A stretch of DNA of 64,000 nt from Chrysoperla carnea (taxonomy: Eukaryota > Arthropoda > Insecta > Neuroptera > Chrysopidae). Both the position numbers and the translations under genes were made by a program. The stretch's first letter is position 1; each line of letters begins with the position of its first letter. Positions 42,085 through 54,184 of this stretch are shown one piece after another. The stretch covers positions 8,812,001 to 8,876,000 of the forward strand of contig NC_058339.1 in NCBI RefSeq assembly GCF_905475395.1, in the 5' to 3' direction. Under the pieces are notes generated by a model. That model was not told the DNA's origin. It searched no databases and saw nothing but the letters and a program-made list of their open reading frames with translations.

Positions 42085-44647
42085 CCCTTAAATGCGCAGT
42101 GTAGTTTAAAAACAACGAAATGAAACGCATAGATAAATGACCAGTTTTTTTTTTTTTTTTTTTTAATAAATAGAACTAACATGTTTCTGAACGAATAAAG
42201 AATAATTTTTTAAGTTGGTAAAATTGAATTTGACATTTGCTTTGACATAACATCTGATCTTATGTAAAAGCGCGGCAATCCGTAACTTTTTGTCGATAAC
42301 AAAAATTGGCTGCAGTTTTTGAATCACAATTTTCGCAAGTAAGTCATTCGATTATATGTATAATTGTTTGTTATATCATTAATTTTATATTTAATTTACA
42401 ATTTATTAAAAAAAATCATAAAGCATGGTGATAAGACCTAATTTATGCTTGTTGTGTAAAAACAACAGTGCGCATTGGTGGTATGTATTTTATGCATGTA
42501 TGGTAAATGTGTTATTTGGGTTTTTCAGCATGCCACGCTCGTTAGGCTTGTTAGATAGTGAAATAAGAGAATATTTAGAGAAACTTGATGACTCGGAAGA
42601 CGGATTGGATGGTTCGGACTCTGAACCGGAGGATGAAGGTAATTATTACCGAAACGTTCACGAGCTTATGAATGATCTTGAAAATGAAGATGAATTGGAA
42701 AACATTGAATTAGATGAGATGAATGAAGATCCTCCATTAGTTACTGAGGATACGGAAAATGCGCAAGAACAGGAGGACCCTCCCCTTGAAGAAAGCAATG
42801 ATGAAGAAGTGAGCATACCAGGAGCACCTCAAAGAAACAGGCCCCTACTATGGAAAAAAAGAAATCTCGTTACTAATGAAGATGACCTTGTGTTTAGAGG
42901 TAATACTCAAATACCAGAAGCTTTATTGAATTGTAATACACCATTTGAATTCTTTTCATATTTTTTTACTCCAAATTTGAAAAAAGAAATTGTTTACGAA
43001 AGTAACCTTTATGCCACACAAAAGCAAATATCTAACCCAGAGACTATAAACGAAAATATACTAAATAAATTTCTAGGCATACTAGTTTTTACATCCGTCA
43101 TAAAATTTCCAAATACAAGGTTATATTGGAGTGATAAATTTGGATATGATCTTATCAAAAACACCATGTCACAAAAGAAGTTTGAAAAAGTAAGATCGAT
43201 TATTCACTTTGCTGATAACACTAAATGTCTCCCAAAGGAACATCCTGATTATGATAGACTCTATAGGATCAGACCACTTATCGAAACACTAAATCATGTG
43301 TTTGGCACCGTCCCTATGGATCAAAGGCTATCCATAGACGAGCAGATGTGCGCTACAAAAATGAGCCACTATATAAAACAGTACTTGCCTAACAAACCAC
43401 ACAAGTGGGGCTTCAAATTGTACCTTATCTGCAGTCTGCAAGGATATGCTCACAAATTTGAGCTATATGCAGGAGGAGGCAATAAAAATACTGCATCTTT
43501 ACCAGGAGAACCAGATTTAGGAGAATCTGGGAACACTGTCATAAGGTTGGCTCGAATGGTACCTCGTCATGTAAACCACATAATATATTTCGACAACTTT
43601 TATACTTCTTTGCCGCTTCTCACCTATTTGGCCAAGGAAGGAATATATTCTTTAGGGACAGTTCGGGTAAACCGCGTACGAAATTCTAAATTACCAGATA
43701 AAAGAACAATAATGAAAAAAAATGTTGCAAGGGGTTTTTACGAAGAGAACGTAGCGAATGTAGATGGTACTGAAGTGAGCGCAGTTGTTTGGAAAGATAA
43801 CAAGCCTGTCAATCTTCTTTCAACTTACGTAGGTGCCGAACCAGCCACCACTGTATCAAGATTCGACAAAAGGAGGAAAGAAAGAGTTGAGATCCCATGC
43901 CCCAAAATAATTCGTGAGTATAACACTCACATGGGAGGGGTGGACCTGTTAGATTCTTTTATAGGACGCTATCACATAACGATGAAGAGCAGGAAATGGA
44001 CTATGCGTCTTTTTTACCACTTTTTGGACCTCTGTGTCATCAACTCATGGGTAATGTACAAGAAAGTGCACAATCAACTGGGTACCAGCAAATTGTTAAA
44101 TTTAGCTCAATTTAGATTAGACGTTGCAGAGACATTGTGTCAGACTGGGTTGCCTATCAGTGGTTGCAAGCGTGGCCGTCCCAGTACCAGCAGTATACAG
44201 GCTCAACTTGAAATGAAGAGGAGTCGCACATCAGCTCAGTCAGTTCCGTCTAAAAATGTTAGGTTGGACCAAACATCACACTGGTCAGTTTGGTTAGAAA
44301 AACAGCAACGATGCAAATACCCCAAATGTACTGGATACACATTTAAAAAGTGTGAAAAATGTCAGGTATCTTTATGCGACACCAAACAGAAAAATTGTTA
44401 CTATAAGTACCATACTGAATAAACATAATAAATATAGATTAAAAAAATCACTTCATTTTTACTTACTCATACATCATAATGACCCCTAAATGCGCAATGT
44501 GGTTTTTAAACAACCAACACATTTTATGAAAAAAATTACATAAAAACTAAGTCAATCTTTTTTTAAATATTTTTCCCTGTAAGTATAGAAGCTAAGTTAC
44601 AAAATATATTTTTTTTTAACAAAATAGAAAATTCGCGCATCTAAGGG
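42085..44647 (+). mobile_element. Nested piggyBac element, separate family
   Basis: TTAA lies at 42081-42084 and 44648-44651. The termini are CCCTTAAATGCGC (left) and CCCTTAGATGCGC (right, inverted). A subterminal inner copy, CCCCTAAATGCGCAATGTGG, lies at 44481, resembling the left end's GCGCAGTGTAG. The 2,563-bp element has one intact gene. It sits about 170 bp downstream of the outer transposase stop codon. Confidence 0.92.
42530..44422 (+). CDS. piggyBac transposase, full length
   Basis: The frame gives 630 aa from ATG 42530 (MPRSLGLLDSEIREYLEKL). A longer frame begins at 42425, but TTTTTCAG directly before 42530 looks like a splice acceptor, so the upstream part is probably an intron or leader. 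Parts in order: acidic N-terminus (EDGLDGSDSEPEDE), FEFFSYFFTPNL, LSIDEQMCATK (first Asp), IIYFDNFYTSLPLL (second Asp), MGGVDLLDSFIGRYH (last two Asp), SRKWTMRLFYHFLD, GRPSTSSIQ, and the Cys-rich tail RCKYPKCTGYTFKKCEKC with CYYKYH. No break is seen. With matching ends it could be an autonomous copy. Confidence 0.93.
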   Translation: MPRSLGLLDSEIREYLEKLDDSEDGLDGSDSEPEDEGNYYRNVHELMNDLENEDELENIELDEMNEDPPLVTEDTENAQEQEDPPLEESNDEEVSIPGAPQRNRPLLWKKRNLVTNEDDLVFRGNTQIPEALLNCNTPFEFFSYFFTPNLKKEIVYESNLYATQKQISNPETINENILNKFLGILVFTSVIKFPNTRLYWSDKFGYDLIKNTMSQKKFEKVRSIIHFADNTKCLPKEHPDYDRLYRIRPLIETLNHVFGTVPMDQRLSIDEQMCATKMSHYIKQYLPNKPHKWGFKLYLICSLQGYAHKFELYAGGGNKNTASLPGEPDLGESGNTVIRLARMVPRHVNHIIYFDNFYTSLPLLTYLAKEGIYSLGTVRVNRVRNSKLPDKRTIMKKNVARGFYEENVANVDGTEVSAVVWKDNKPVNLLSTYVGAEPATTVSRFDKRRKERVEIPCPKIIREYNTHMGGVDLLDSFIGRYHITMKSRKWTMRLFYHFLDLCVINSWVMYKKVHNQLGTSKLLNLAQFRLDVAETLCQTGLPISGCKRGRPSTSSIQAQLEMKRSRTSAQSVPSKNVRLDQTSHWSVWLEKQQRCKYPKCTGYTFKKCEKCQVSLCDTKQKNCYYKYHTE

Positions 44648-44788
44648 TTAAAGAAATCCGTATTCGTAAACTATTCGAGATATCAAAACATCAAGCAGCA
44701 CCAAAAAATTTCCATTATTTCACATGCTGGGGTTTCAGAGGTAGTAAAAATCAGGACTGATAAGTACCACTAGTAGCTAAAGGGTTAA

Positions 44789-45439
44789 ATATAGTTTTAA
44801 TGCCCTACTGTAAAGTTGGTTATTTTGACATAAGAGTTTGAGAACTTTCATCATCGATATACAAATTAGTGGTATAGAAATGATTGAAGAAATGCAGACT
44901 AAAGGGCCCTGTACACGATCAAATTATTTGTTTGACAAACGAGTTTGTCAAATTTTTTGAAAGTGTGCGAGCTTGTTTGACGTGTTTGATGGAAATTTTG
45001 ATTGACGGTGTGTGTTTGACAAACCTGTTTGATAGTGTGCAACGGTGTTTGTCAAATAAGATCTCAATTATCGTCTTGAAACCCTGGTGAAAACAACTGC
45101 GACGAAAGACCACAATAACGGCAACATCAAAAGACTATATGGATAAAAACAAGAGAACGAATGCGATCAAAAAAAGACGAATTTATGGAAAGTGTCTCGC
45201 TCGAACATCACTGAAGATGTTGAAAAAAAATGTTGATAATACCACACAAATTACTGAAGATAATCAATTTGATAATGATACACTTTTTTAGATACACAAA
45301 ATATAAAAAACAAAGAAGGATAAAGGATTTAAGGATAAGGTTCAAAATTTATTATCAAAATATATTCAAATTTATCAGAATAGCAAAAAAGAGTCGACTA
45401 AGAGAAACATTAAACTAGCAAAACTCCATATCCACCATC
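44789..45439. repeat. Non-coding spacer with TTTGACAAAC-type repeats
   Basis: From about 44902 to 45090, GGGCCCTGTACACGATC is followed by several copies of TGTTTGACAAAC, GTTTGTCAAA and GTGTGC[AG]A in both orientations. This looks like a short MITE, perhaps Harbinger-like from the GGGCC...CACG tip, but I see no clear target duplication. The rest (45100-45439) is AT-rich with nothing recognised. Confidence 0.5.
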
Positions 45440-45994
45440 TTCATGTTCGGAGAAAACGTTTGAACGCGAAATGTACCATTAAAAATGGTTTTCAATATTG
45501 TGGATAAGTTTATGTCGAACCATCTGGGGTTCAAATATAAACGTTTCGTCGCAAACACCACATTTTATTTATATCATTGAATATTATTTTAATTTATTTA
45601 TTTATTTTTATTCATTTATTTATTTGTGTTGTTTAATTTTGGACACGGTTTTTTTAAAAGTGTGAATTCGTTTATGTTGAATTAAATATTGTTTTTCAGA
45701 AAATTTTTTATCACAAAATTCACATGAAAAATGTTTTATTCCAATATGGATGAGTTTATGTTTAGCCATAATCATCACATGAAAATGGTTTTTCTCCAAT
45801 GAGTTCGTTTAAGCACGATTAATCTGTTTTTTAGAGCAATTGTTTTTGTCACAATCTTCACAAGAAAATGATTTTTCGCCACTATGAGTTCGTTTATGTA
45901 CAACTAAATTGCATTCGTATTTACTTGAAAAACATTTAACTGTATTACGTTGATCATCCAAAACAGTTTTATATTTCACTGATATTTCACTCAT
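45440..45994 (-). pseudogene. C2H2 zinc-finger pseudogene
   Basis: On the minus strand, from ATG 45994: CFSSKYECNLVVHKRTHSG, then EKSFSCEDC (finger start and linker), then after stops and shifts FSCEFCDKKFSEKQYLIQHK and RIH (about 45720 down to 45650), and further down CGVCDETFIF...MVRHKLIH (about 45560-45500). C-x2-C and H-x3-H spacing and the HTGEK-like linker (HSGEKSF) are visible. Some finger Cys and His are lost, and at least three frame breaks are present, so the gene is dead. Its parent is probably a small multi-finger transcription factor. No intron is evident, which may mean a retrocopy, but no A tail was found. Confidence 0.75.
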
Positions 45995-46733
45995 AACTAT
46001 TAATTTTTTTAATTTATTTGCTGTTCAAGTTAAAAAGTTTAAACTGTTCATTTAAATGCATTATTTCATGTTCTAAGATTTCTTCTTTAATTGCCACGTG
46101 CCATTGGATCACTTTCTTCGAATACCTTATTTTGTACAATTAACTTTTTTTGTTGATACACAAATTATTATATCTTCATTATTTGCCATTTTTTATATTT
46201 TTGTGAACAACACGTGCAAAATTTTATTAAATTTTTAAATAACTATTTTAAATACGCCATCCCCATCCGGCTTTAACAAACGCCATGGACGCCATGTTGA
46301 ATTGTGATATTTTGTTCTTGGCATTGGTTGCGTTCTTGGTAGAATCAGATTTTACCAAGGTTGCGTTCACACTAATAGTAGAGCTTATGGATAAAAAAGA
46401 TAGAACTAGCACCTTACATATGTGAGTAAGATTATTCTCCATGTTTATGCTTATGTCATTTAGACAAAGTGTATTTTTAAGTAAGGGTAGACGAAAATTG
46501 ACGCATTTTTATGGAATATAATTGATATTTTATTTTTCAAATATCAAATACAATACATGTAATCATCTACATGTAATCTTCTTTATAGTTCTATTGAAAT
46601 CCATTCAAATAAGTAACAATAAGCGTCAAGTGTCAAGATAATTTTATAAATACAAATCATTAAGGTAATGTAACATTGTTATATTATCTCATGTACAAAT
46701 CCCCCTAATCTTTATCCTAGAGAGTCATAAGCG
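45995..46733. other. AT-rich spacer
   Basis: I see no gene, RNA or clear repeat. Open frames are short and without motifs. Confidence 0.5.
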
Positions 46734-47229
46734 GGGAGCCTATGCCAGAAAAACTACACCTACATGGATTTTGAAATTTCGCATATGAATCAATGCTATT
46801 TAACGATAGGCACAATATGGATTAAGTGTGCTAGGGTTTATCCTAACAGAAATATATATTTTTTTATTTTTAATAATTGCAAGTATTTTGCACTTTCATG
46901 GAAATTAATTAGTAAGAAGTAATTTTATTGCAAATTTTATCTATTTGCAGGAAAATTTGGTCTGACAGCTTTTATCGTGGCAGAAAAGCCCTTACAACGG
47001 CATTACTTTTTTTGGTGTGGTACCCACGGACGTATATATATATACGTCCGTGGTGGTACCTCAAAACTTGACCAAAATATCTGTCACTCCATTAAAAATT
47101 CTGGCAAAAAATATTTCTGCCAGAATAAACTCTGGCACACCCAGTCCATATTGTACCTATCTTTAAATAGTTTTCATATACGAAATTTCGAAATCCGTGT
47201 AAGTGCCATTTTTTACTGTCACGGGCTCC
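46734..47229. mobile_element. Foldback MITE, about 500 bp
   Basis: The whole unit is one diverged inverted repeat: GGGAGCC at 46734 faces GGGCTCC at 47229, and matched blocks continue inward (GGATTT[TC]GAAATTTCG, GATAGG[CT]ACAATATGGA, TATCCTAACAGAAATAT against TATTCTGGCAGAAATAT). The centre is a nearly perfect palindrome at 47019-47060 built on CCACGGACGTATATA. No coding capacity. I could not define a target duplication. Confidence 0.8.
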
Positions 47230-47709
47230 AGGGCTACCTTGGTACATTTTTAAACATGACATAACCGTACATTTTAAAAATGACATTTTTCAAATGTCAT
47301 TTTATCGAAATTTATTGATTCAAAAAATATTTGAAGTACGATTGTTAATAAACTGACCGATGACTAAAAATTTAGTATATTTACAAATATTGATTGTTAT
47401 TAATAATAATTAATGACCGTGGACTTTTAATATGAGATTGTATTAATTTTTAAATATTGAAATATAAAATTTTTTATTGGCTTAATTTAAAAATTTTTAA
47501 TTGCCTGTTTACTTTCAAATGATAAATAAATGTTTTACACGTCTACATTATTTATTGTTGAAAAATATTTAATTAAAATAATAGTAGGCGTAAAGCATAA
47601 AACATTACTGATAACGATAAACGCAGAATAATGGATAATTTAATAAGTATTATTAAATTCATATAATGGTGTTGAAAGTAGTTTTGATAATATAAAATCA
47701 TTTTGAAAA

Positions 47710-50700
47710 ATGGCACGAATTATGTGGTCGGAATTGTTTCCGACAAAATTTAGTTTAATTATATTTATTTCGTATATGTTACTATTTGTCAATCAAGGTA
47801 AATACACGTCAACAAAATCTATTTGATAATTATTTACAAGTGAGCACTCTTTAGGGCTGATACTTACTTTTGTATTTATTTATCCGAGAATTATTATATG
47901 AAGTTTCTGATCTCCGGATTGAAAACATTATTCGAATTACATAGTATATTAAGTTTAGTTCTAAGTTTGTAACGCTTAAAAATATTGATGCTACGAAATA
48001 AATTTTGGTATAGGTGTTCATGGAATCACCTAATTAGTCCATTTTTTGTTGTCTGTCCGTCTGTCTGTCAACACGATAACTCAAAAACGAAAAGAGATAT
48101 CAAGATAAAATTTTTACAGCGTACTCAGGATGTAAAATGTGAGGTCGAGTTCGTAAATGAGCAATATAGATCAATTGGGTCTTGGGTGCGTAGGACCCAT
48201 CTTGTAAACCGTTACGAGATAGAACAAAACTTTAAATGTAAAAAATGTTCCTTATAAAAAAATAAACAACTTTTGTTTAAAACATTTTTTTGTTAACATC
48301 ACTGTTTACCCACGAGGGCGCTAATTAGGTGCAAATTTTATAGTATGTATTAATATGAGAATATTAGTTATGTGTGTGTGGCTATTTAACAGTGGAAATC
48401 TTTCTTTATTTACGTGATGTCAAAAAACAAACAATTGCGTCATCAAAACTGTCTATACATGGTATTTTAACAATTAACTCAGCCAATTGTTTGTTTTCAC
48501 TTGTCCTTAATAATATTAATGAAAATTATCAAGAAGAACTTTTGTTAAAAATGTGTTTAAAACCTATTCATCGAATCCGCAGAGTGAGAGCTGTGCTAAA
48601 TATAAGTCAACTAGGAACACTCTCCATTAAATTCCACCTTTCATATACACAAAAATTAAGATCGATTCATCCGTTTAGGGACTACGATGCCACAGAGAGA
48701 CTGGAAGACACACACAGCGGTCTTATACCACTCTTTTGCGTTGGGGGTTAAAAAGAGATATAATAACGATAATTTTATGATATTTTCACTATAACGCATA
48801 AACAGTGATGTTTATGAGAAAATGTTTCAAACAAAAGTTGTTTAATTTTTTATGAGGAACATTTTTTACATTTATATTTTTGTTCTATATCTAACGGTTT
48901 ACAAGGTCTTGACCCTCACCAACGTTGCTCATTTACGAACTGAGCACTTTAACTTTTTACGTCCTGAGCACACTGAAAATTTCAGCTTGATATCTCTTTT
49001 CGTTTTTGAGTTATCGTGTTGACAGACGGAAGGGTGGACGGACCTTCAAACGGACAACCAGAAATTTAAGCAATAAAAAACTTGGGACTAAACTTAATAC
49101 ACCTTGATATATTTCATATATACATGGTATAAACATCAAATCATGAATTTGGAAAATTTTTAATTGATTTATCATATTTTAGGAATACTTGTAACGGCTT
49201 CTCAAGGACCAAATAATAATTATGTATATAATACCGTTACTGTTGTTCTATTTACTGAAATATTAAAACTAGTCTTATCTACGATCTTGTATTGTAAAAA
49301 GTAAGCGATTTTTCAGTTTTCAATCAAGTCTATATATATAAACATTACGAAATCCGGCAGCAATATATCTGTTATTATCTCCTAATCAATTGAAAGTATG
49401 AAAATAATATTTTATACCTTTAAATTTAGATGTCAAAAGTTTCAAAAAATCATTGTTTACATTTAAACTTTTGTTCTATCTCTAATGGTTTACAAGATAG
49501 GTCCTACGGACTCAAGTCCCCAATTGACCTATGATCAAATCAATCATTTGAACAGATATTTTGCAATCGTATTTTGGTGAATATTAATTGTGGTAATATT
49601 TATTGTATATATTTTTTTCTAGTCACACTTGGAAATCGTTATTTGAAGAAACAATTAAACATTCAAAAGTTCTTGGTTTATATTTTGTTCCAGCATTTTT
49701 ATATTGTATTTATAATAATTTAGCATTTGAAAATTTATCTGCATTTGATCCGACAACATACAATTTATTACTACAATTACGAGTTGTTATTACTGGATTA
49801 TTATTTCAAGTAATTATTTATTTAAACATTATTATTATTTATTATTTTAAAAGGTTATTTGATATATTATTGTGGAAATTAATTTAAACCCGGTGCAGTG
49901 GTGGAGCAAGAGCTAAATTTGTACTTTACGAATTTAATTTTGCTCTATCACATTCAAATTTTATCCAATTTTGATAAACCAAGTATGTAATCCTACTAAA
50001 ATTGGGCCATACTTTTCAAATTTGTGGTCAAAATAAACCTAGTTCTAATAGGTTTCTGAATATGGTGTCCTGGTCCCGGAAGTAGGCACATTAGTGATAG
50101 CTAGCAAAAAAATGACTTCGCAGCTGAAAAGAATGACCCAAAATTAGTGGGTTTCAAAAAAAATTCCAATAAGATCGGATCAAATTTGATTGTGCTATCA
50201 AGAAAATCGAATTTTTAACTTTATGACGTCATCAAAACCAAAAAAATTTAATTTTGCTCTATCACATCCAAATTTTATCCAAATTTGTGTTCAAAATTAA
50301 CCTAGCTCTAATAGGTTTCAAGAAAATGGAGTCCTGGTCTCGGAATTAGACACATAAGTGGCAGCTAGCGAAAAACTGCCACTACAGCTGAAAAGAATGA
50401 CCCGAAATTAGTGGGTTTCAAAAAAATTTCCAATAGGATCGGATCAAATTTGCCTGTGTTATCAAAAATACCAATTTTTTTAACTTTATGACGTCATCAG
50501 AATAAAAAAATTTTGCTCTATTACATCCAAATTTTATCCAATTTTGATAAATTAAGTATGTAATCCTACTAAATTTGGGCCATATTTTTCAAATTTGTAG
50601 TCAAAATTAACCTAGCTCTAATAGGTTTCAAGAAAATGGAGCCCTGATCTCGGAATTAGACACATAGGTGATAGCTAGCGAAAAACTGACAACGCAGCTG

Positions 50701-51478
50701 AAAATAATGAACCAAAATTAGTGCGTATTTGCTAGTCTTTAATAATATTTATATTTTTCAGTGTATATTCAAGAAGCAATTGAGTGGAAAACAATGGTTT
50801 TCATTGATATTATTAACAATCGGTTGCATGTTAAAAGCCGTAAATTTCGATCAATTTTTGGCACAAACATCCGATGAACAAATTATAACATCAATAATTA
50901 CGTCAAAAAATAGCACAATACGTTTAAATGATTTTCAACATGTAATTGAATTAATATTCATATTAATACAAGTATTATGTTCATGTTTAGCGGGTGTTTA
51001 TAATGAACATTTATTAAAAAAAACTGGTCATGATGTAAACATTTTTATACAAAACATTTTTATGTATATTGATTCAATCATATGTAATGTTTTAGTATTA
51101 ATGTTACAAGGCAAATTAACGGATGCATTTACAACAGATAGTTTACAATCGATTTTACATTATAAAGTGATTTTAATTATGTGTAATAGTGCAACCGTTG
51201 GTATAATTACAAGTTTATTTTTAAAATCATTAAATTCAATATTAAAAACATTTGCTAGTGCATTAGAATTAGTTTTTACCGCTGTTTTTAGTTATATATT
51301 CTTGGGGATGTCAATACCGTTGAATACAATGTGTGCGATAGCTGTTGTATCGTATGCGGTTTATTTATATTCGAAAGTACCAATCATTAATAATGTTCCT
51401 AATGAATCCAAAATTAATGATAAGAAATGTATTGATAAAGATAAAGAATTATTGTTAAAACCAGAAGAAATGGTTTAA
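47710..51478 (+). CDS. UDP-galactose transporter senju-like (SLC35A family)
   Basis: Exons 47710-47797, 49183-49300, 49623-49809 and 50762-51478 join in phases 1, 2 and 0 with standard signals, giving 369 aa. Exon 1 holds the first membrane helix (FSLIIFISYMLLFVNQG). Next come TASQGPNNNYVYNTVTVVL and TEILKLVLSTILYCK, then YFVPAFLYCIYNNLAFENL and FDPTTYNLLLQLRVVITG, the nucleotide-sugar transporter signature, then further helices to SYAVYLYSK and a Lys-rich cytosolic tail. About ten helices fit a Golgi membrane antiporter that imports UDP-galactose in exchange for UMP. The match to Drosophila senju is from memory of its sequence. Another SLC35A member is the alternative. Introns 1 and 3 have been filled by repeats. 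Confidence 0.85.
48044..49060. repeat. Inverted repeat pair in the transporter intron
   Basis: A block with GTCTGTCAACACGATAACTC and AAACGAAAAGAGATATCAAG (48055-48330) returns inverted at 48795-49060 (CTTGATATCTCTTTTCGTTT, GAGTTATCGTGTTGACAGAC). The arms are about 270 bp and diverged. A shorter third piece lies in the next intron (about 49445-49520, GTTCTATCTCTAATGGTTTA). Between the arms, 48680-48750 (CTACGATGCCACAGA) matches 61208-61290 in the TOG gene. All are non-coding dispersed repeats. Confidence 0.75.
49915..50715 (+). repeat. Tandem repeat array in the transporter intron 3
   Basis: Landmark ATTTTGCTCTAT[CT]ACATCCAA occurs near 49938, 50252 and 50511, each followed by CCTAG[CT]TCTAATAGGTTTC, GATAGCTAGC and AATGACCCAAAATTAGTG. 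So there are about three units of roughly 260-318 bp, the shorter ones with internal deletions. TTATGACGTCATCA (a CRE-like palindrome) lies between units (50222, 50487). The same family fills part of the TOG gene intron (59245-59690). Confidence 0.8.
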
Positions 51479-51629
51479 ATTTCAAAAATTTATTTATTTT
51501 ATTCGAATTTAGGGACATATGGCGTATTTGAAATAAGTTAGGTTGTTGAGAATCCAATGATATTTGAAATTTTTTTTTTTTTGTTGATAGGAGAAAATAT
51601 TTTACTTACCAGGAGTGGGCTAGATGTTG

Positions 51630-52110
51630 TACCTGGTATGTCGGACTTGAAGATCTCCATACCGACTAAAAACCTTCTCTGCAATCATTATCCGCTCGCA
51701 AATGCAAGGACGACTCGATCGGAACTGCGTTAGTATTACTTTAATTCAGTCTGTGTTACATCTCTCGAAGTCTGCTCCTGTATACTGCTTTCTTGCCAGG
51801 ATTTTATCCTGTAAAAGCCGTCGCACGTAAGCTGCGATTTTCGACCAGTTCTCTTCACGTTGTAGCATGTGGACTGCTAATATTGTCGGGTTGAGAACTT
51901 TTCCTAAGGTCACTTCGTACTGGCTTTTTAGTGCTTTCAGCGCTCGCATATGAAAAATGTGTGCTCAGCATTGTTCGTTTGGTAAGGGCAGTACTTGCAT
52001 ATGGGGGTGTGGGGGAGGTCCCTTACCCGCCCACAGGTTGGTCAGGAAATTGTCTTTCCCCGTGGTTTTGAGTGAGCCAAACTTTGTCAGACGTCGTCTA
52101 TCTTTCTTGC
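51630..52110 (-). mobile_element. LINE 3' end (ORF2 C-terminus), antisense
   Basis: On the minus strand the CCHC knuckle typical of LINE ORF2 ends is readable: CKYCPYQTNNAEHTFFICER (about 52000 down to 51945), followed, after one frame change near 51947, by LGKVLNPTILAVHMLQREEN and WSKIAAYVRRLLQDKILA and a stop at 51746. The 3' UTR side (51630-51745) contains TTTAGTCGGTATGGAG and AAGTCCGACATACC, words common in R1/Jockey-like 3' tails. It is a 5'-truncated dead copy, only about 480 bp long. Confidence 0.8.
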
Positions 52111-52139
52111 CATTTTTCCAGCGTTTTTGCCTTCACATT

Positions 52140-54184
52140 ATTATATAATACAACTTATTTTGGGTTGTCCTGTTAAGAATACTATAAATTCTCTTTATGT
52201 TGGTAACTGACAAAATTAATCTTAAAATTTAGCAAGTTTATTTTAACTAGAGTGGTCTGATTTCGATCTGCCATACTACCTTAAAGAGTAATCGAATAAA
52301 AATAGCTTTTGGAACCAAAAAACAAATAAATTTATTGTTAAAAAAATTATTTCACTTTGATACTTATTTCAAATACACCGTTGGGGATGTTAAACAATCA
52401 TAAATTTTTTTCATTTAAATTATTATGTTGGAAATTATAATTCTTTGTTTTTTTGTGATTTTTTATTATTTTCGTACTTTATACATTTTAATAGTATTTG
52501 AGAATTTAAATAAAAATTGTTAGTATTTAATTGTTTCGTTTTAGAAACATTTTTTGTAGACAATTTCTAGACAAAATCAACGAAATGGATCAAATAAGTA
52601 AAATAATAATACTAAAATTGAATTTGAAACTTAATTTATATTACGTAAATTTTTATTATGTAATATTAAATAATATATTTAAATTCTTGTTGCAACATAT
52701 GTTTCATTTTAATAAATTGTTATTAAAATTAGACACCGTAATCACAATAATTTTGGAAAATTTCACTTTGATGCTTAATTTGTACACTTTCGGGAATTGA
52801 GCCGGGCACTGAATAAACAATTACTAGCTCAACTCGTGCGGAATTACACAGTGAGATACCCATGGCTAAAACAGGCTAGAAACATAATATATAAGTGATA
52901 CAAAACCTTATTTTATAGAAGGAGGGGGGGGGTCAAATCTCTGAACTCGGTTAATTTACTCATTTTTGGAAAAAAAACACTGTTGCCCTATATGTTTTTG
53001 AAAGAAAACTCTGAATATACTTATTCTGCTAAAAATATTTTTTTTTTTCATGTCCGGTGAAGCTATAAAAATTGTCCAATCAAATAATATGCTTACTCCA
53101 CTAAAAGTATTACTCAAAGTTAGTAATTTGAGTATAATAATTAGTTTCAATTTTTCAATTTCAAAATCTAATTACATGGATTTTTGATTATCACTACAGT
53201 TCGGGCTAGAGATTAACTATTCGCAAATGAGTTTTGATCAACTAAATCAACTTTTATTTAGATTTATATTCTTTTTGGATTAGCCAATGCTCATAATTAG
53301 CCGATAAAATTGATTGAAAGCTTATTAAAAATTATCACAGCAGCAGTCAGGGCCGCATTTAGTAGTATTAGTCGCCCGTTTAGTTTTAAATACCTGCTAC
53401 GCTTTTATTGATGCTAAAAGCATCAATTATTATATTGTTAGTATATTTAAGGTAATTTCTATTTTGAGATGTGTTTTACGAATAAAAATAAAAACATGAG
53501 CCTATAATCGTAAAAATTAATATATATGCAACTAACAATTTTATGCTCAATAACGCAATTACTACCATTTGTATTACAGAAGAATTATGGCATAAAATGT
53601 TGAAAAATAAGAAAATATGATAAATGTGATATTGGAAAATTAAAGAAATCATTATTTTTATATTTTATATTTCTTGCCATCACTTGCAAAGAGAAAGGCT
53701 GTAAATAAATAATGAATGAACAATCATATAATTAATTTGTGCATTAATTGCATAAGCATTTTTTATAATTAATTACCATACCAAATATATTGTGAAAAGT
53801 AATATAAAAATAAATAATTTATTTTTAGTTAGTAATTTAACAAAATAAATAGTTTGTTTTGAAAAATCTAAAATGTGTTTTAATTTTTGATTTTATCCTT
53901 AAACTGAAAGTAATATATGTTACCTCATGATGACGCTTGACACTGACTTTGAGCGTCGATTTAATCGACGCTCACTGTCGAATTAGGGTTCCACCTTGCT
54001 GAAAAACTAAGTTATCAGTTATCATATCAGTTATGAGTTTTTAAACTCCTCCACTGCAGCAACCACCTTAACTAAATGACTTTGAATCAATTTTTTTTTA
54101 CCATTTTGATCATTCGTGCTACGAATTACCGATGACAAATTAACCATTTGCATTTATAATGGTAAAATTTCTAAATTTTTTCAC
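52140..54184. other. Spacer between transporter and globin genes
   Basis: AT-rich sequence with short frames only. Notable pieces: CAGGGCCGCATTTAGTAG near 53348, which resembles a hAT tip; a hairpin GAGCGTCGATTTAATCGACG at about 53950-53972; and TATCAGTTATCATATCAGTT near 54013. The globin promoter must lie in its last part, but I see no firm TATA or initiator. Confidence 0.45.

Larger units (their letters stand above)
39594..44784 (+). mobile_element. piggyBac element with a second piggyBac inside
   Basis: TTAA flanks it (39590-39593 and 44785-44788). The left end reads CCCCTTAACTACC and the right, inverted, CCCTTTAGCTACTAGTGG. The subterminal word GCTACTAGTGGTACTT is shared by both ends (about 39624 and 44765). 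Taking out the nested piggyBac (42085-44647 plus one TTAA) leaves about 2.62 kb. It starts only 70 bp after the 16-kb piggyBac ends. Confidence 0.88.

Noticed and set aside
47264-47709. Extra 5' exon for the transporter gene
   Set aside because: Exon 1 already gives a normal N-terminus with the first membrane helix; no conserved sequence lies upstream.
48374-48751. 125-codon frame in the transporter intron as an extra gene
   Set aside because: Part of it is the dispersed repeat also present at 61208-61290, it lies between inverted repeat arms, and it shows no domain.
53346-53400. hAT element starting at CAGGGCCGCATTTAG
   Set aside because: The tip resembles a hAT end, but I found neither a partner end nor an 8-bp duplication. 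A similar lone tip (CAGGGCCGTAATACC) lies near 59099.
54116-54184. Globin start upstream of 54185
   Set aside because: The open frame extends upstream, but has no ATG before 54185, while the ATG there gives the known MGC acylation start.
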